Position numbers and translations under genes: made by a program. A stretch of 32,972 bases of DNA from Thermoclostridium caenicola (lineage in GTDB: Bacteria > Bacillota > Clostridia > DSM-8532): NCBI RefSeq assembly GCF_900142095.1, contig NZ_FQZP01000029.1, forward strand, positions 1-32,972, in the 5' to 3' direction. The notes under the pieces were generated by a model. That model worked only from the letters and a program-made list of their open reading frames with translations. It did no database searches and was not told where the DNA came from. Shown one piece after another: positions 32,921 to 32,972 of this stretch (position 1 is its first letter; each line of letters starts with the position of its first letter).

Positions 32921-32972
32921 GTTAGATTCTCCTTTCTTTAAATTTCCATATTTTACATTTATTTACTATGTC

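Overview
The window reads as one stretch of chromosome from an endospore-forming, low-branching Clostridia (Firmicutes). The evidence is an L33 gene, secE, nusG and the rplK-rplA-rplJ-rplL ribosomal set with an L10 leader; a small acid-soluble spore protein (Tlp); an FtsK/SpoIIIE translocase; a glgC/glgD pair; a lysine riboswitch in front of dapA; an exact CtsR operator; and strong AGGAGG-type Shine-Dalgarno sites with several GTG and TTG starts. Coding DNA is moderately GC-rich, while promoters are AT-rich. No prophage, insertion sequence, CRISPR array or rRNA was seen.

Layout. Positions 113-3731 hold the ribosomal/transcription operon (rpmG, secE, nusG, rplK, rplA, L10 leader, rplJ, rplL, terminator). 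rpoB/rpoC, which normally follow rplL, are missing. In their place is a roughly 450-base non-coding spacer that holds a long imperfect inverted repeat, and then a new promoter driving der-plsY-gpsA (4179-7192). A bidirectional terminator separates this from the minus-strand glgC-glgD operon (9668-7270). A promoter with a CtsR operator then drives a CbpA-like DnaJ and ClpB (9947-13603). A 55-residue zinc-ribbon gene lies on the minus strand (13874-13707), and cdd-era-recO-orf93-AlbA_2 ATPase follow on the plus strand (14228-17901).

A divergent pair (a DUF1836 regulator-like gene on minus, an SGNH hydrolase on plus) shares an AT-rich regulatory region with an 18-base palindrome. A GH1 beta-glucosidase follows. 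A TrmB-type regulator with a palindrome over its own promoter overlaps lysA by 4 bases (21308-23247). After that come an AI-2E-type permease, a small membrane-anchored protein and tlp. Next are minus-strand DUF486, tRNA-Leu(GAG) and LURP-one/YxjI genes and a plus-strand DUF624 membrane protein. The end of the window holds the minus-strand dapA-dapB operon under a lysine riboswitch, divergent from ftsK/spoIIIE plus a membrane-protein gene.

How the genes work together. Most are housekeeping: translation, ribosome assembly (Der, Era), phospholipid synthesis (PlsY, GpsA), glycogen (GlgC/D), protein quality control (DnaJ-like/ClpB), recombination (RecO) and lysine/diaminopimelate synthesis (DapA, DapB, LysA). 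The most interesting material is regulatory and non-coding: the 3847-4012 inverted repeat at the point where rpoBC is missing, the TrmB operator coupled to lysA, the divergent DUF1836/SGNH palindrome, a zinc-ribbon leader that can hide its own ribosome-binding site, and back-to-back promoters sharing one -35 box. I found no clearly novel multi-gene system.
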